A stretch of DNA of 64,000 nt, taken from Anaerolineales bacterium. GTDB taxonomy: Bacteria > Chloroflexota > Anaerolineae > JAAEKA01. Numbering within the stretch: the stretch's first letter is position 1; the number at the start of each line of letters is the position of its first letter. The position numbers were made by a program, and so were the translations under genes. Positions 33,675 to 42,385 of this stretch are shown in pieces. The stretch lies in the NCBI GenBank assembly GCA_020634615.1, contig JACKBI010000007.1, positions 254,788 to 318,787 of the forward strand. The letters are read 5' to 3'. The notes beneath the pieces are model-generated. The model had not been told where the DNA came from. It saw only the letters and a list, made by a program, of their open reading frames with translations, and ran no database searches.

Positions 33675-34681
33675 AGGTTCTGCTTACCGGCGCTTTTGGC
33701 AATATTGGCACAAGCGCCTTGCCCGAATTGGTGGCCCAAGGCCACACAGTTCGTTGCCTGGACGTACCCACCGCGGTGAACAAGCGCAAGGCAGCCCGCC
33801 TTGCGCAGCAGACTGAGGTGGTTTGGGGCGATTTGCGCCGTCACGATGACGCAGTGGCGGCGCTGCGCGGCCAGGATGCCGTGGTGCATCTGGCGTTCGT
33901 TATCCCGCGCCTGTCAGCCACCGGCATCAACAGCGAGGATCAACCAGAGTTCGCGCGCGACGTCAACGTCGGCGGCACGCTGAACCTGCTCGCGGCCATG
34001 AAAGCCTGCCCGCGGCCGCCCCATCTGCTCTTTACCTCGTCGTTGCACGTCTACGGCAGGACAAGCCATCTGCCGCCGCCGCGGACGGTGGTCGACCCGG
34101 TACAGCCGGTGGAACACTACGCCCGCCAAAAGGTTATCTGCGAGGAGATGATCAAGGCGTCGGGCCTGGACTGGACGATCTTTCGTCTGGGGGCGTCGAT
34201 GCCGATCCGGCTGATTCTGGACCCCGGTGTCTTCGACGTGCCGCTGGCCAATCGGATGGAATATGTCCACAGCCGCGATGTGGCCACGGCCATCGCTAAT
34301 GCCCTCCGGTCTGATCGGGTGCAGGGAAAGACGTGGCTGATCGGTGGCGGTCCCCGCTGCCAGTACACCTATCGCGAGATCGCCGAGCGGGTGCTGGATG
34401 CCTTCGGTGTCGGAATGCTGCCCGATGAGGCGTTCACGACCGTGCCCTTCAGCACCGACTGGCTCGACACCGGTGAAAGCCAGCGCGTCTTGCAATTTCA
34501 GCAGCGCACCTTGCAGGACTACGTCAACGATGTCCGTTCAGCGCTGGGTGCGAAGCGGTCAGTTGTGCAACTCCTGCGGCCCGTGATCCGTCGCCGGCTG
34601 CTGGCCGTGTCGCCATACTACCATCAACAGCAAATCGATCAGCCGGCCCAAGCGTTGGCAGTGCAACGCTCGGCCAACTAA
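33671..34681 (+). CDS. NAD-dependent epimerase/dehydratase family protein
   Basis: 336 residues, extended SDR. The N-terminus is K-V-L-L-T-G-A-F-G-N-I-G, the glycine-rich NAD(P) motif. The active-site Y-x-x-x-K appears as H-Y-A-R-Q-K near residue 155, with the upstream S-S-L-H-V-Y. It acts on a nucleotide sugar or a small carbonyl compound. Coupling to a TetR repressor suggests an inducible, possibly detoxifying, role more than housekeeping sugar synthesis. It converges with the phosphofructokinase gene across a long hairpin. Confidence 0.8.
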   Translation: MKVLLTGAFGNIGTSALPELVAQGHTVRCLDVPTAVNKRKAARLAQQTEVVWGDLRRHDDAVAALRGQDAVVHLAFVIPRLSATGINSEDQPEFARDVNVGGTLNLLAAMKACPRPPHLLFTSSLHVYGRTSHLPPPRTVVDPVQPVEHYARQKVICEEMIKASGLDWTIFRLGASMPIRLILDPGVFDVPLANRMEYVHSRDVATAIANALRSDRVQGKTWLIGGGPRCQYTYREIAERVLDAFGVGMLPDEAFTTVPFSTDWLDTGESQRVLQFQQRTLQDYVNDVRSALGAKRSVVQLLRPVIRRRLLAVSPYYHQQQIDQPAQALAVQRSAN

Positions 34682-34683
34682 AC

Positions 34684-34761
34684 TTGGCATCTGGCCAGAT
34701 AGCCTGCAACGGCTTGCCGACGCGTGCAGTCAAGCACACGCCTGGACCGGCCAGATGCCAA
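34684..34761. terminator. Bidirectional terminator-like long hairpin
   Basis: Perfect 13-bp arms TTGGCATCTGGCC (34684-34696) and GGCCAGATGCCAA (34749-34761) enclose 52 nt with a further GCGTGC/GCACAC pairing. It lies between the convergent epimerase and phosphofructokinase genes. Confidence 0.6.
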
Positions 34762-34775
34762 CTTCCTTCTCGAAT

Positions 34776-35978
34776 CTACTCCAGCTCGCTGGTCATGATG
34801 AACTGCGGCTTCATGTGGAACTTGCGGTAGTGCGGGCGGTATCGCTCCGTGTTGTAGAACTTCTCCACGTCCACCACCTTCTTTTGATTGGTCACCACCT
34901 CGATCGGTACGTCGTCGTAGCGACCGTTCTTGAGCACTACCAGCCGGCCGTGCATGCCGCCCATGATCAGATCCAGGGCCAGGTTGCCGTAGGCCATGGG
35001 CACGATCGAGTCGGTGGCATCGGGATCGCCGCCGCGCACCAGGTAGCCGAGACGCTGGTTGATAGTGTTGATCTTCTGCCCACCATTGAACTTGGGAGAG
35101 CGGGACGTCAACTCCTGCGATACCAGGTCGCCGATGCCGCCCAGCTTCTTGTGGCCATAGGCGTCGGTGGTTTCGCTCTGGAAGACCATCTCGCCGCCAG
35201 AGAACATCGCGCCTTCCGAAACCAGCAGGATGGAGTACTTCGACGGGTTGCGGTGCCGGTCCGCCGCCAGCAGTTCCGTCAACAGCTCCATGTCGAACTT
35301 GACCTCGGGGATGACGCAGCGGTTGGCCGCGCCGGCCATGGTCGGCAGCATGGCCGTGAACCCGGCATAGCGGCCGAAGACCTCCAGCACCAGGAAGCGC
35401 TCGTGCGAGCCGGCCGACGTGCGCAGCGTGTTGGTCAACGCGATGGTGCGCGAGACGCAGGTGCTGAAGCCGATGCAGTAGTCGGTGCCCGGCACGTCGT
35501 TGTCCATGGTTTTGGGAATGCCCACCACCTTGAAGCCCTTTTTGGCCAGATGCACGCCGTAGCTCAGCGTGTCGTCGCCGCCGATGGGGATCAGGTAATC
35601 GACGCCCAGCCACTCCAGGTTCTTGAGCACCTCCGGGGTCATGTCGTTGACTTCGTTGGGGTATTCCTCTTTCAAGTGCGGCGGCACTTCCGATGCTTTC
35701 ATCGCGCTGGGGCGGGTGCGCGAGGTGTGCAGGAACGTGCCGCCGGTGCGCCCGGCCCGGTTGACGATCTCTTCGCTCAGGTAGATGTAATTCTCGTGGT
35801 TGTCGTAATCTTTCTCTCGCACCGTTTCGGTGATGCCCTTCCAGCCGCGGCGCAGGCCAATGACCTGGTAGCCCTCGCGCAGCGCGCGAATCGTTACCGC
35901 ACGGATTGCAGGGTTGAGTCCGGGCACATCGCCGCCTCCGGTCAGGATGCCGATGGTGCCTCTGTAGTTGGTTGCCAT
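34776..35978 (-). CDS. Pyrophosphate-dependent 6-phosphofructokinase
   Basis: 400 residues of the phosphofructokinase family, starting with T-G-G-G-D-V-P-G-L-N. The substrate loop is G-G-D-D-T (residues 133-137) and the catalytic loop P-K-T-M-D-N-D (155-161). In this family Asp after G-G-D, and Lys before T-[IM]-D-N-D, mark pyrophosphate-using enzymes; ATP enzymes have Gly at both places. It phosphorylates fructose 6-phosphate reversibly in glycolysis/gluconeogenesis. The start at 35978 is set by GGAGGAATTACT; the frame stays open upstream but has no ribosome site. A candidate promoter lies at 36049-36077. Confidence 0.88.
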   Translation of the reverse strand: MATNYRGTIGILTGGGDVPGLNPAIRAVTIRALREGYQVIGLRRGWKGITETVREKDYDNHENYIYLSEEIVNRAGRTGGTFLHTSRTRPSAMKASEVPPHLKEEYPNEVNDMTPEVLKNLEWLGVDYLIPIGGDDTLSYGVHLAKKGFKVVGIPKTMDNDVPGTDYCIGFSTCVSRTIALTNTLRTSAGSHERFLVLEVFGRYAGFTAMLPTMAGAANRCVIPEVKFDMELLTELLAADRHRNPSKYSILLVSEGAMFSGGEMVFQSETTDAYGHKKLGGIGDLVSQELTSRSPKFNGGQKINTINQRLGYLVRGGDPDATDSIVPMAYGNLALDLIMGGMHGRLVVLKNGRYDDVPIEVVTNQKKVVDVEKFYNTERYRPHYRKFHMKPQFIMTSELE

Positions 35979-36048
35979 AGTAATTCCTCCGAACAATGTA
36001 TTATCGCCTGCGGTTGGCGCACGCAAACGCGCGCCGGCCGCAATAGAA

Positions 36049-36077
36049 ATCTTACCAGCATCCGCCGCTATCGCCAA
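36049..36077 (-). promoter_or_regulatory. Candidate promoter of the phosphofructokinase gene
   Basis: On the minus strand, TTGGCG (36072-36077), a 17-bp spacer and TAAGAT (36049-36054). Each box matches consensus at 4 of 6. Confidence 0.4.
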
Positions 36078-36253
36078 TTGGACGGGCTGGACGCTTTTTT
36101 CCCTCGTGAGGATAGCACAGCTTGAATCGTGTTGCAATGATCTGCGTCATGTCTGGACGACTAACTTCCCGCAGGTTCCAGGAGTGGATTGGTGATCTGG
36201 CTGTTCAGCCGTACAATGAGCTGACACGATCTTCCCGGTCCCCGCCTCAGTCC

Positions 36254-36973
36254 ATGAATCCCACCCAACTTGTTCTCGTTGCCCTCATCGCCTTCGCGGC
36301 TGCGTTCATTCAGAGCGTCGTGGGGTTTGGTTCGGCGCTGCTCGGTATGCCGCTGCTGGTGGCGGTGGTTGGCATCCAGATCGCCTCGCCACTGGTCGCG
36401 ATGCTGGGTGTCGTCCTTGAGATGGTGCTGATCCTGCGTTACCGCGAGCACCTGCATGTGGGGATAGTGGGGAAACTGGTGGCGGCCGCCGCGCTGGGCA
36501 TACCGCTGGGCATCTACGCGGTCAAGAATGTCGACCAGCGCATCGTTTTGGGTATTCTGGCCGTCGTCCTGGTGAGTTACGGCGTCTACGGCTTGTCAAA
36601 GTTCAGCTTGCCGACGCTGGAGGGCAATGGCTGGACCTACGGGCTTGGGTTCATCGCCGGGATTTTGGGTGGCGCGTATAACACAGCCGGCCCGCCGGTG
36701 ATTATCTATGGCCACGCTCGCCGCTGGCCGGCAACGGAGTTCAAGGGCAACCTGCAAGGCTTCTTTCTGCCAGTCAGCATCTTTGTCGTCATCGGCCATT
36801 TTCTCGCCCGCACCGTGACGCCGGTTGTCTGGCAATGTGTCGCAATCAGTGTGCTGCCGATGTTTTTGGGGATCTTGCTGGGCGGGCTGGCCGAGCGACG
36901 CATCGACGCCGAACGTTTCCGCAAGCTGGTATTGGTCCTGCTGATCGTGCTGGGGGCGAGCCTGGTGCTGTAA
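36254..36973 (+). CDS. TauE/SafE-family membrane transporter
   Basis: About 240 residues with seven or eight hydrophobic segments. The N-terminal F-A-A-A-F-I-Q-S-V-V-G-F-G-S-A-L-L-G-M-P is diagnostic of the family, and the second half has the matching G-F-I-A-G-I-L-G-G-A-Y-N-T-A-G-P-P. The family moves sulfite, sulfoacetate or other anions; the substrate is unknown here. The start at ATG 36254 puts the first membrane helix at the N-terminus; the frame upstream (from 36122) overlaps the phosphofructokinase leader and is probably untranslated. It is followed by short GGTAATCGGT-type repeats (36970-37012). Confidence 0.8.
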   Translation: MNPTQLVLVALIAFAAAFIQSVVGFGSALLGMPLLVAVVGIQIASPLVAMLGVVLEMVLILRYREHLHVGIVGKLVAAAALGIPLGIYAVKNVDQRIVLGILAVVLVSYGVYGLSKFSLPTLEGNGWTYGLGFIAGILGGAYNTAGPPVIIYGHARRWPATEFKGNLQGFFLPVSIFVVIGHFLARTVTPVVWQCVAISVLPMFLGILLGGLAERRIDAERFRKLVLVLLIVLGASLVL

Positions 36974-37056
36974 TCGGTGAACGGTAATCGGTAAACGGTA
37001 GCCGGAATCGGCCTCCGAACACACAATACGCAAGACGATTGCCGGCCGCTCGATTT

Positions 37057-38331
37057 CTAGACCCTCGGCGACGGAAACGCCCTGTCCAGCAGTTCAATCG
37101 TGTGCAGCATCGGCAACGGCTTGCCCAGGCGGCGCAGATGCAGGTCGATCTGCGTCAGGCAGCCGATGTTGCCGGTGACCAGCAGATCAGCACCGCTGGC
37201 CAGCACGTTGCGCGCCTTCTGCTCCCCCAGCCGCGCGGCCAGCTCCGGCTGCTGAATGTTGTACGTCCCCGCGGATCCGCAGCACAGCTCGCCGTCCGCT
37301 ATCTCCACCAGCGTCAGGTTGGGGATGCGGCGCAGCAGGTCGCGCGGCTGCGCACGGACGCCCTGCGCGTTGGCCAGATGGCAGGCGTCATGGTAGGCCA
37401 CAGTCACTGGCTGGGACAGCGGCGATGGTTCCTCGATCAGGCCAAGCTGCGCCAGGAAGACGCTGACGTCCATTGCCTTGGCCGCAAAGCTGATCGCCGC
37501 ATCCTCGTCCGCGGTGCCCTTGAAAAGCAGCGGGTATTCGTGCATGCCTGATCCGCAGCCGGCCGCATTGGTGATCACCGCGTCTACGTCGTTGGGGAAG
37601 GCGCGCAGATTGTTCCCCGCCAGTTTCATCGCCTGAGCCGCCTCGCCCATATGCATGGAAAGTGCGCCGCAACACCCCTGGCCGGTTGGAATGACCACTT
37701 CGACACCCTGACGGCTGAGCACCCGCAACGTCGCCCGGTTGATCTGCGGCGCCAGCGCCTGCTGCACGCAGCCGGCCAGCAAGGCGACCCGCGCCCGCCG
37801 CGGCCCGCTGGCCGGCACAACGGGCGGCAACGTCACGGCCGCTGGCAGGCTGTCGGGCAGCAGCGTCAGCATCGAAGTCATGCTCTGCGGCAGGATGCCA
37901 GCCATTGCCTGGCCCAGCCTGCCGGCAGTGGCCGCGGCGCGGAAGCGATCGGGGTAGGGGAGCGTCTCTTTGAGCAGAATGCGCTGGATGCGGCTGCCTG
38001 CCGGCGGTTTGTGGTCGTCTGAGTTCACCACATGGGCGCGGAACGAGGTGATCAGGTCGCCGTAGGGCACGCCCGACGGGCAGGCCGGCACGCAGCCGAC
38101 GCAGCCCAGACAGCGGTCGATATAGGGCAGCGCGTCGGCCAGCGGCAGGTTGCCCTCCAAAGTTTCTTTCATCAGGTAGATGCGACCGCGCGGCGAGTCC
38201 ATCTCCTCGCCCAGCAAGCGGTAGGTAGGGCAGGCGGGCAGGCAAAAGCCGCAATGGACACAGGCCTGCACGGCGTCGGCCATGACCTGGCCCTGTGGGC
38301 CGAGCGTTTCGACTGGAATGGCGTGCTGCAT
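37057..38331 (-). CDS. glcF: Glycolate oxidase iron-sulfur subunit (GlcF-like)
   Basis: 424 residues. Two 4Fe-4S ferredoxin motifs lie at the N-terminus (C-V-H-C-G-F-C-L-P-A-C-P and C-L-G-C-V-G-C-V-P-A-C-P). Two CCG-type cysteine-rich domains follow, with G-C-C-G-A-L-S-M-H-M at about 215 and H-D-A-C-H-L plus C-C-G-S-A-G-T-Y near the end. It passes electrons from a flavin dehydrogenase for glycolate or lactate to the respiratory chain, plausibly menaquinone. The flavin subunits (GlcD/GlcE) are not on either side here: the downstream neighbour is the convergent transporter and the upstream one the divergent degV. Confidence 0.85.
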   Translation of the reverse strand: MQHAIPVETLGPQGQVMADAVQACVHCGFCLPACPTYRLLGEEMDSPRGRIYLMKETLEGNLPLADALPYIDRCLGCVGCVPACPSGVPYGDLITSFRAHVVNSDDHKPPAGSRIQRILLKETLPYPDRFRAAATAGRLGQAMAGILPQSMTSMLTLLPDSLPAAVTLPPVVPASGPRRARVALLAGCVQQALAPQINRATLRVLSRQGVEVVIPTGQGCCGALSMHMGEAAQAMKLAGNNLRAFPNDVDAVITNAAGCGSGMHEYPLLFKGTADEDAAISFAAKAMDVSVFLAQLGLIEEPSPLSQPVTVAYHDACHLANAQGVRAQPRDLLRRIPNLTLVEIADGELCCGSAGTYNIQQPELAARLGEQKARNVLASGADLLVTGNIGCLTQIDLHLRRLGKPLPMLHTIELLDRAFPSPRV

Positions 38332-38584
38332 GGAAGACCTCGAAAATCGGGCGTTGCTGAACGATGACTTCGGGAACGGCTGGTGACGGCGTGGCTGGTG
38401 GCTATTCTACCACAAGCCGCGGCGTTGCGCATTTCAACACTGACCTGCTGTCGTTTCCCAGCATCACGCGAAGATGTTACAATCATCGCCAACTCTGGCC
38501 GGTTTGCGGACACGGAGTACAAGACTAAAGTGGCTTCACGCTGGCACTGCACTGGCAGAACCGGCTGAAGCAGGAGAATATCAC

Positions 38585-39454
38585 ATGCAGATCGTTACCG
38601 ATAGTGGGACTGACGTTAGCCTGACCGCTGAACAGAAAGCCGAGTTGGGCATCCACATCGTTCCGCTCGTCGTGACTCTCGGGGCAGAAAGCTACCGCGA
38701 GGGGATCGATATTGAGCCGGGTGAGTTCTACCGGCGTCTGGCAGCTACCGATAGCTTGCCTGTAACGTCTCAGCCGCCGCCAGGGGACTTCGCGTCTACC
38801 TACCGGCGCTTGGCAGCTACCGACCCGGACATCCTGTCCATTCACATGACCTCAGGTCTGAGTGGCACGTTTAACGCCGCGCAAGCCGGCGCGAACCTGG
38901 CGCCAGAAGCCAACGTCACGCTGGTCGACACCAAGACGTTGTCTGCCGCGGCCGGCTGGCAGGTGGAAGCCGCGGCGCGCGCCGCCAGGGCCGGCTGGTC
39001 CAAGGAGCAGATCCTTGCATTGCTGGCGAGAATCGGCAAGGCCAGCGACTCCATGTATACGCTGGATGAGCTGAAGTACCTGATCCACGGCGGCCGCATC
39101 AGCCACATGAAAGGGCTGATTGCATCGATTTTGAACCTCAAACCGATGATCGGTGTCGAGAAAGTAAACGGCACCTATGTCCAGCTCGGCCAGACGCGCA
39201 CTTTCAAAAAGGCGGTCAAGGGATTGGTCGATCTGATCACCAGCCAGCATTCACCCGGCAGCGCGCTGCACGTCCAGGTGCTCCATGCCTTCAATCCGGA
39301 GGGCGCCGCTGCACTGCGCGAACAGGTCGACCGTCTGTTTGATTGCACGTGGTCGCCGATCGGGCCGATGTCTCTGGTGCTGGGCGCACACACCGGTCCC
39401 AGCATGGTGGGCGTCGCCTTTGCGTCGCAGACTGTGTTCGCGGATGTGCCGTAA
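38585..39454 (+). CDS. DegV family fatty-acid-binding protein
   Basis: 290 residues. It begins Q-I-V-T-D-S-G-T-D, then P-V-T-S-Q-P-P-P-G-D-F, H-M-T-S-G-L-S-G-T-F-N-A-A at about 95 and L-K-Y-L-I-H-G-G-R-I-S near 170, all hallmarks of DegV/FakB. Such proteins bind a fatty acid and present it to the kinase FakA; no fakA is visible here. ATG 38585 follows AGGAG at 8-nt spacing. A TACAAT box at 38478-38483 is a candidate -10, but its -35 is poor. Confidence 0.88.
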   Translation: MQIVTDSGTDVSLTAEQKAELGIHIVPLVVTLGAESYREGIDIEPGEFYRRLAATDSLPVTSQPPPGDFASTYRRLAATDPDILSIHMTSGLSGTFNAAQAGANLAPEANVTLVDTKTLSAAAGWQVEAAARAARAGWSKEQILALLARIGKASDSMYTLDELKYLIHGGRISHMKGLIASILNLKPMIGVEKVNGTYVQLGQTRTFKKAVKGLVDLITSQHSPGSALHVQVLHAFNPEGAAALREQVDRLFDCTWSPIGPMSLVLGAHTGPSMVGVAFASQTVFADVP

Positions 39455-39510
39455 CAACTGACGTAGTTGCGTTCAGAAAGAAGATCAGGATCGTCTGTGG
39501 AGCTTATTGC

Positions 39511-39623
39511 CAAATGTAGGACGCGACCGGTCGCGTCCTACATTTGGACGCGTTTATCAGTTAGTTACCGCTTTGCCCGGTCTCCTGACCGAGGTAACAC
39601 AGAAGTTGTTTCTAGACGCGTCC
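39511..39623. repeat. 36-bp perfect palindrome followed by nested hairpins
   Basis: 39511-39546 is a perfect palindrome with 18-bp arms and no loop (arm CAAATGTAGGACGCGACC). Directly after it, GGACGCGT (39546-39553) pairs with ACGCGTCC (39616-39623), enclosing GTTACC/GGTAAC (39564-39569, 39593-39598) and CGGTC-TCCT-GACCG (39578-39591). It lies between degV and the beta-helix gene and may form a terminator, a REP cluster or a structured RNA. Confidence 0.85.
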
Positions 39624-39714
39624 CTAATTTGCGGCGCCTGTGGCAAACAGGCCGGCTGCGCGCCGATTCTGGTCGACGATTATTGTTCCGCAAGCCCACA
39701 TGTTGGAGGTAACC

Positions 39715-42111
39715 ATGCAAAAACGTTTGTCGATCTTGCCGTTAGTAGTGATCCTGTCACTCATGTTGGGAACAGGCCTGGCTCTGGCTGCACCGGAGTT
39801 AGCCGCGCCTGGTCAACCTGAAACTATGCTCTACGTCAACGCCGCCACCGGCAACGATGGCTTCAACTGTCTGTCGCCGGCCTCGCCGTGTAAAACGCTG
39901 GCTGGCGCTGTCGACAAGGCTGTTGACAACGACACGATCAACATGGCGGCAGGTACCTATCCCACCAACGACACCCAGATCGACAAGCCGCTGACGGTGG
40001 TCGGCGCAGGGCAAGGGAGCACGTTTCTTGACGCTGGATCAACCAGCCGCGTGCTTTACATCACGGGAGCGACGACGATTTCCGATCTGACGATACGAAA
40101 CGGGCGCATCAATGTCACCTCCGGCGGCCTGTTCGACATGAGCGGCGGCGGTATCTTCAGCAGTTCATCCTTGACGCTGCGTAACACGACCCTATCCAAT
40201 AACAGCGTCACCGGCAGCGGAGGCGGTATCTTCCACCTCGGCAACTTGACGGTGGAGGACAGCCAGATCGTCGACAACAGCGCCGATGGCAACGGCGGCG
40301 CGATCTATAGCTATTCCAGCGGCACATTGACCGTCAGCCGCACACTGATCGAAGGCAATCAGTCGGACAACGCCGGCGGCGCGATTGATGTTGCTCGTCC
40401 CACGACCCTCACCGATGTGACCCTGCGCGGCAACAGCGCCGGCACCTTCGGCGGCGCGCTGAACGTTTTCCAGACGCTGCAAATGGATCGTGTCACTGTG
40501 GAGGGCAACAATGCGGACACCGGCGCGGCAATCTTTGCCCAGTTCGGTGCTATCAGCATGACCAACTCGACGGTCAGCGGCAACACGGCCGGCAACAACT
40601 ACGGCGGGATCGCTGCCTTCGGCGCAGTCAACGTTGAAGTGCGCAACAGCACCATTGCTTACAATGATCGCACCAACTCAGCCGGCGTCGGCTTCAACGG
40701 ATTAGTCAGCAGCGGCGCAACGGTCACAGTGGTCAGCAGCATCATCGCCAACAACAGCGAGAAGAACTGCACCGGCACGAACGCCAACTGGACTTCGCAG
40801 GGTTACAACCTGTCCAGTGACACGACTTGCGCGTTCGTCCAGGCCAGTGATCTGCAGCCCATCGATCCGCTGTTCGCGCCGCTGGCCAACTACGGCGGCG
40901 CTACGCCGACTCATGCATTGCTGCCCGGCAGCCCGGCCATCGATACGGGAAGCAACGGTCAGTGCCCGGCCACCGATCAGCGGCTGGTCGACCGACCCTT
41001 CGACGGCGATGGCAACGGCGTGGCCGTATGCGACCGTGGCGCGTTCGAAGCTCGCGGCCAGATTGTGATCTCCGACCGGACGGTCACCGAGGGCAACGCC
41101 GGCACCACCAATGCTGTGTTCAATGTGACTCTTTCGCCGCCGGCCACCGGCCCGGTTTCGCTGAACTATGCCACCGTCGCCGGTACGGCCACAGCGGGCA
41201 GCGACTTCAATGCAACCTCTGGCGTGTTGAACTGGAGCGCGGGCCAGGCGGCCAAGACCATCACTGTCCAGGTGATCGGCGACACGCTGGACGAGTCAGA
41301 TGAGACGTTCACGGTGCAACTGAGTGGTGCGTCCGGCGCCGACATCATCGACGGGTCGGGTGCCGGTTTGATCCTTGATGACGACGGCGTGTCGAGTCTG
41401 GTGGTGGACGACCAGACGGTGTTGGAGGGCAACAGCGGTACGCGCGATGCCGTGTTCACAGTGACGCTTTCTCCGGCCAGCCCGCAGCAGGTGACCGTGA
41501 ACTACGCGACGGCCAACGGCACGGCAACCGCCGGCGTCGACTTCGATGCAGCCAGCGGATCGCTGGTGTTCGCACCCGGCCAGACGGTGAAGACAGTCGC
41601 GGTCCACGTACGCGGTGACACGATCGACGAGGGCGTCGAGGAGACCTTCACGCTGGCGCTGTCCAACCCGCAGAACGCCAACATCGCCGACGGTTCGGGT
41701 GCCGGTGTCATCACCGACGACGACTCGGCCATTCTCAGCTTAGCTGGCCAGCCCTCGGTCCTGGAAGGCAACTCTGGGTTGCGGCCGGCCAACTTCACGG
41801 TCAGTCTGTCGCTGGCAACCTCCTTCGCCGTCACGGTCGATTATCACACCGGTGCAGTGGTGGGATCAGGTCACGCCACGCCCGACGTGGACTTCGTCTC
41901 GGCCAACGGCACTCTAACTTTCCAACCCGGCCAGACGCTGAAGACCGTTGCGGTCAACGTCATCGGCGACGTGGTGGTCGAGACGGATGAGGATTTCTTC
42001 CTGGAGATCAGCAATGGCACGGTCGCCACAGCCGGCAGCCACGCAACCGGTGTGATCCTTAACGACGATCTGGGCAGCCGCTTCATCTACGTGCCGCTGG
42101 TGCTGCGCTGA
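39715..42111 (+). CDS. Large secreted beta-helix protein with Calx-beta domains
   Basis: 798 residues, started by TTGGAGGTAACC-ATG. A signal peptide (1-25) is followed by a right-handed beta-helix (about 35-440) with repeated rungs such as L-R-N-T-T-L-S-N-N-S-V-T-G-S-G-G-G-I-F and a closing D-R-G-A-F-E-A-R-G. Three Calx-beta domains come next (about 450-560, 560-675 and 675-785), each with V-x-E-G-N-[AS]-G, Y-x-T-A/V, D-F/V-D-F and D-E-x-x-E-x-F motifs that can bind Ca2+. The protein ends F-I-Y-V-P-L-V-L-R, like the other beta-helix protein here. It is an extracellular, possibly adhesive protein; no cell-wall sorting domain of a known type is seen. Confidence 0.85.
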   Translation: MQKRLSILPLVVILSLMLGTGLALAAPELAAPGQPETMLYVNAATGNDGFNCLSPASPCKTLAGAVDKAVDNDTINMAAGTYPTNDTQIDKPLTVVGAGQGSTFLDAGSTSRVLYITGATTISDLTIRNGRINVTSGGLFDMSGGGIFSSSSLTLRNTTLSNNSVTGSGGGIFHLGNLTVEDSQIVDNSADGNGGAIYSYSSGTLTVSRTLIEGNQSDNAGGAIDVARPTTLTDVTLRGNSAGTFGGALNVFQTLQMDRVTVEGNNADTGAAIFAQFGAISMTNSTVSGNTAGNNYGGIAAFGAVNVEVRNSTIAYNDRTNSAGVGFNGLVSSGATVTVVSSIIANNSEKNCTGTNANWTSQGYNLSSDTTCAFVQASDLQPIDPLFAPLANYGGATPTHALLPGSPAIDTGSNGQCPATDQRLVDRPFDGDGNGVAVCDRGAFEARGQIVISDRTVTEGNAGTTNAVFNVTLSPPATGPVSLNYATVAGTATAGSDFNATSGVLNWSAGQAAKTITVQVIGDTLDESDETFTVQLSGASGADIIDGSGAGLILDDDGVSSLVVDDQTVLEGNSGTRDAVFTVTLSPASPQQVTVNYATANGTATAGVDFDAASGSLVFAPGQTVKTVAVHVRGDTIDEGVEETFTLALSNPQNANIADGSGAGVITDDDSAILSLAGQPSVLEGNSGLRPANFTVSLSLATSFAVTVDYHTGAVVGSGHATPDVDFVSANGTLTFQPGQTLKTVAVNVIGDVVVETDEDFFLEISNGTVATAGSHATGVILNDDLGSRFIYVPLVLR

Positions 42112-42385
42112 AAACGCGTGGTCCGGCGATCTGCGCTATCACGAGCAGAGTGCGCTGGATGCGTTGGACCTGCTCAAGGGGCTACGTCTTACATCATACC
42201 AGTTGATCAAGGATCTGCCTGAAGCGGTCTGGTCGAACACGGTCAGGCATATTGAGAACGCCGTCATGACCATGGACGACTGGCTGGACATCTATGAGCG
42301 CCATATCCCCGACCACATCGCTCAGATGCAGGCAATCTGCGACGACTGGGTTCGAACGACCGCTTGGCAAAGGAACGACCTGTGA
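42107..42385 (+). pseudogene. DinB-family gene fragment lacking its N-terminal half
   Basis: In a frame open across the stop of the beta-helix gene, residues read W-S-G-D-L-R-Y-H-E-Q-S-A-L, then T-M-D-D-W-L-D-I-Y-E-R-H-I-P-D-H-I-A-Q-M, the C-terminal helices of DinB-like four-helix proteins with both late metal-binding His. No ATG start exists and the first helices are missing; TTG 42164 would give only 73 residues. It is best read as a remnant fused to the end of the neighbouring gene. Confidence 0.6.

Noticed and set aside
34755..36125. 456-codon plus-strand open frame
   Set aside because: Antisense to the phosphofructokinase gene, which has clear motifs and a good ribosome site.
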